Positions 13,167 to 13,267 of a stretch of 13,267 nt of DNA are shown here, piece by piece. The DNA is from Coleofasciculus sp. S288. GTDB taxonomy: Bacteria > Cyanobacteriota > Cyanobacteriia > Cyanobacteriales > Coleofasciculaceae. The position numbers and the translations under genes were made by a program. The notes below the pieces were generated by a model. That model saw only the letters and a list, made by a program, of their open reading frames with translations. It ran no database searches and was not told where the DNA came from. The DNA lies in assembly GCA_020216575.1 (NCBI GenBank), contig JAIUYC010000010.1:1-13267 (forward strand). Direction: 5' to 3'. Within the stretch, counting starts at the first letter, position 1, and each line of letters starts with the position of its first letter.

Positions 13167-13267
13167 AACCAGTATTTAAATCAGGGTAATGTTATTGTAT
13201 AATTGCGCTTTGATTTTGAGAGGATAGGTAACAAGAGAAATTTGATATCGCTCTTAAAGCTCATGTA

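Overview
The window is cyanobacterial chromosome. I count eleven HIP1 octamers (GCGATCGC) in 13.3 kb, where chance would give about 0.2. There are also heptamer STRR arrays, GTAGGGGC-type palindromic repeats, a PEP-CTERM secreted protein, a RuvB with the long cyanobacterial N-terminal extension, and an Rpn/PD-(D/E)XK family protein. A filamentous or other large-genome cyanobacterium is the best inference; the species cannot be told from the sequence.

Left part (1-2886). A secreted esterase-like/phytase-like PEP-CTERM protein (203-1678) is followed by about 1.2 kb of decayed mobile DNA. This holds a frameshifted N-terminal remnant of a transposase on the minus strand (1688-1901), a nested hairpin over its start, a 15-bp inverted repeat, and a 93-bp miniature element. 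The last 600 bp before the next gene is featureless to me.

Middle part (2887-6098). Four genes point rightward with gaps of about 110-260 bp: a beta-keto acid cleavage enzyme (BKACE/DUF849), a cysteine-containing hypothetical protein behind a second miniature inverted-repeat element, a TauE/SafE permease, and a gamma-carbonic-anhydrase-like hexapeptide protein. The last ends at a strong hairpin shared with a convergent gene. That gene (6233-8197, minus) encodes a ribbon-helix-helix DNA-binding domain, a coiled coil and four PAS domains. It looks like a one-component sensor-regulator with no kinase or cyclase output.

Right part (8198-13267). About 1.1 kb of repeat-rich spacer contains a clean MITE (13-bp TIRs, 5-bp target duplication, 32-bp internal palindrome). 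Then come tRNA-Ala(GGC) with a hairpin terminator, a small two-helix membrane protein and hisF, all on the minus strand. hisF and ruvB diverge from a 169-bp spacer carrying two heptamer arrays in opposite orientation. About 0.5 kb of palindromic repeats separates ruvB from a convergent, apparently intact Rpn-family nuclease/transposase gene.

Apart from histidine biosynthesis, recombination and the tRNA, the genes do not form an obvious common pathway. I found no clear new multi-gene system. The most unusual protein is the RHH-PAS regulator; the most unusual DNA is the set of small non-autonomous elements and repeat arrays.
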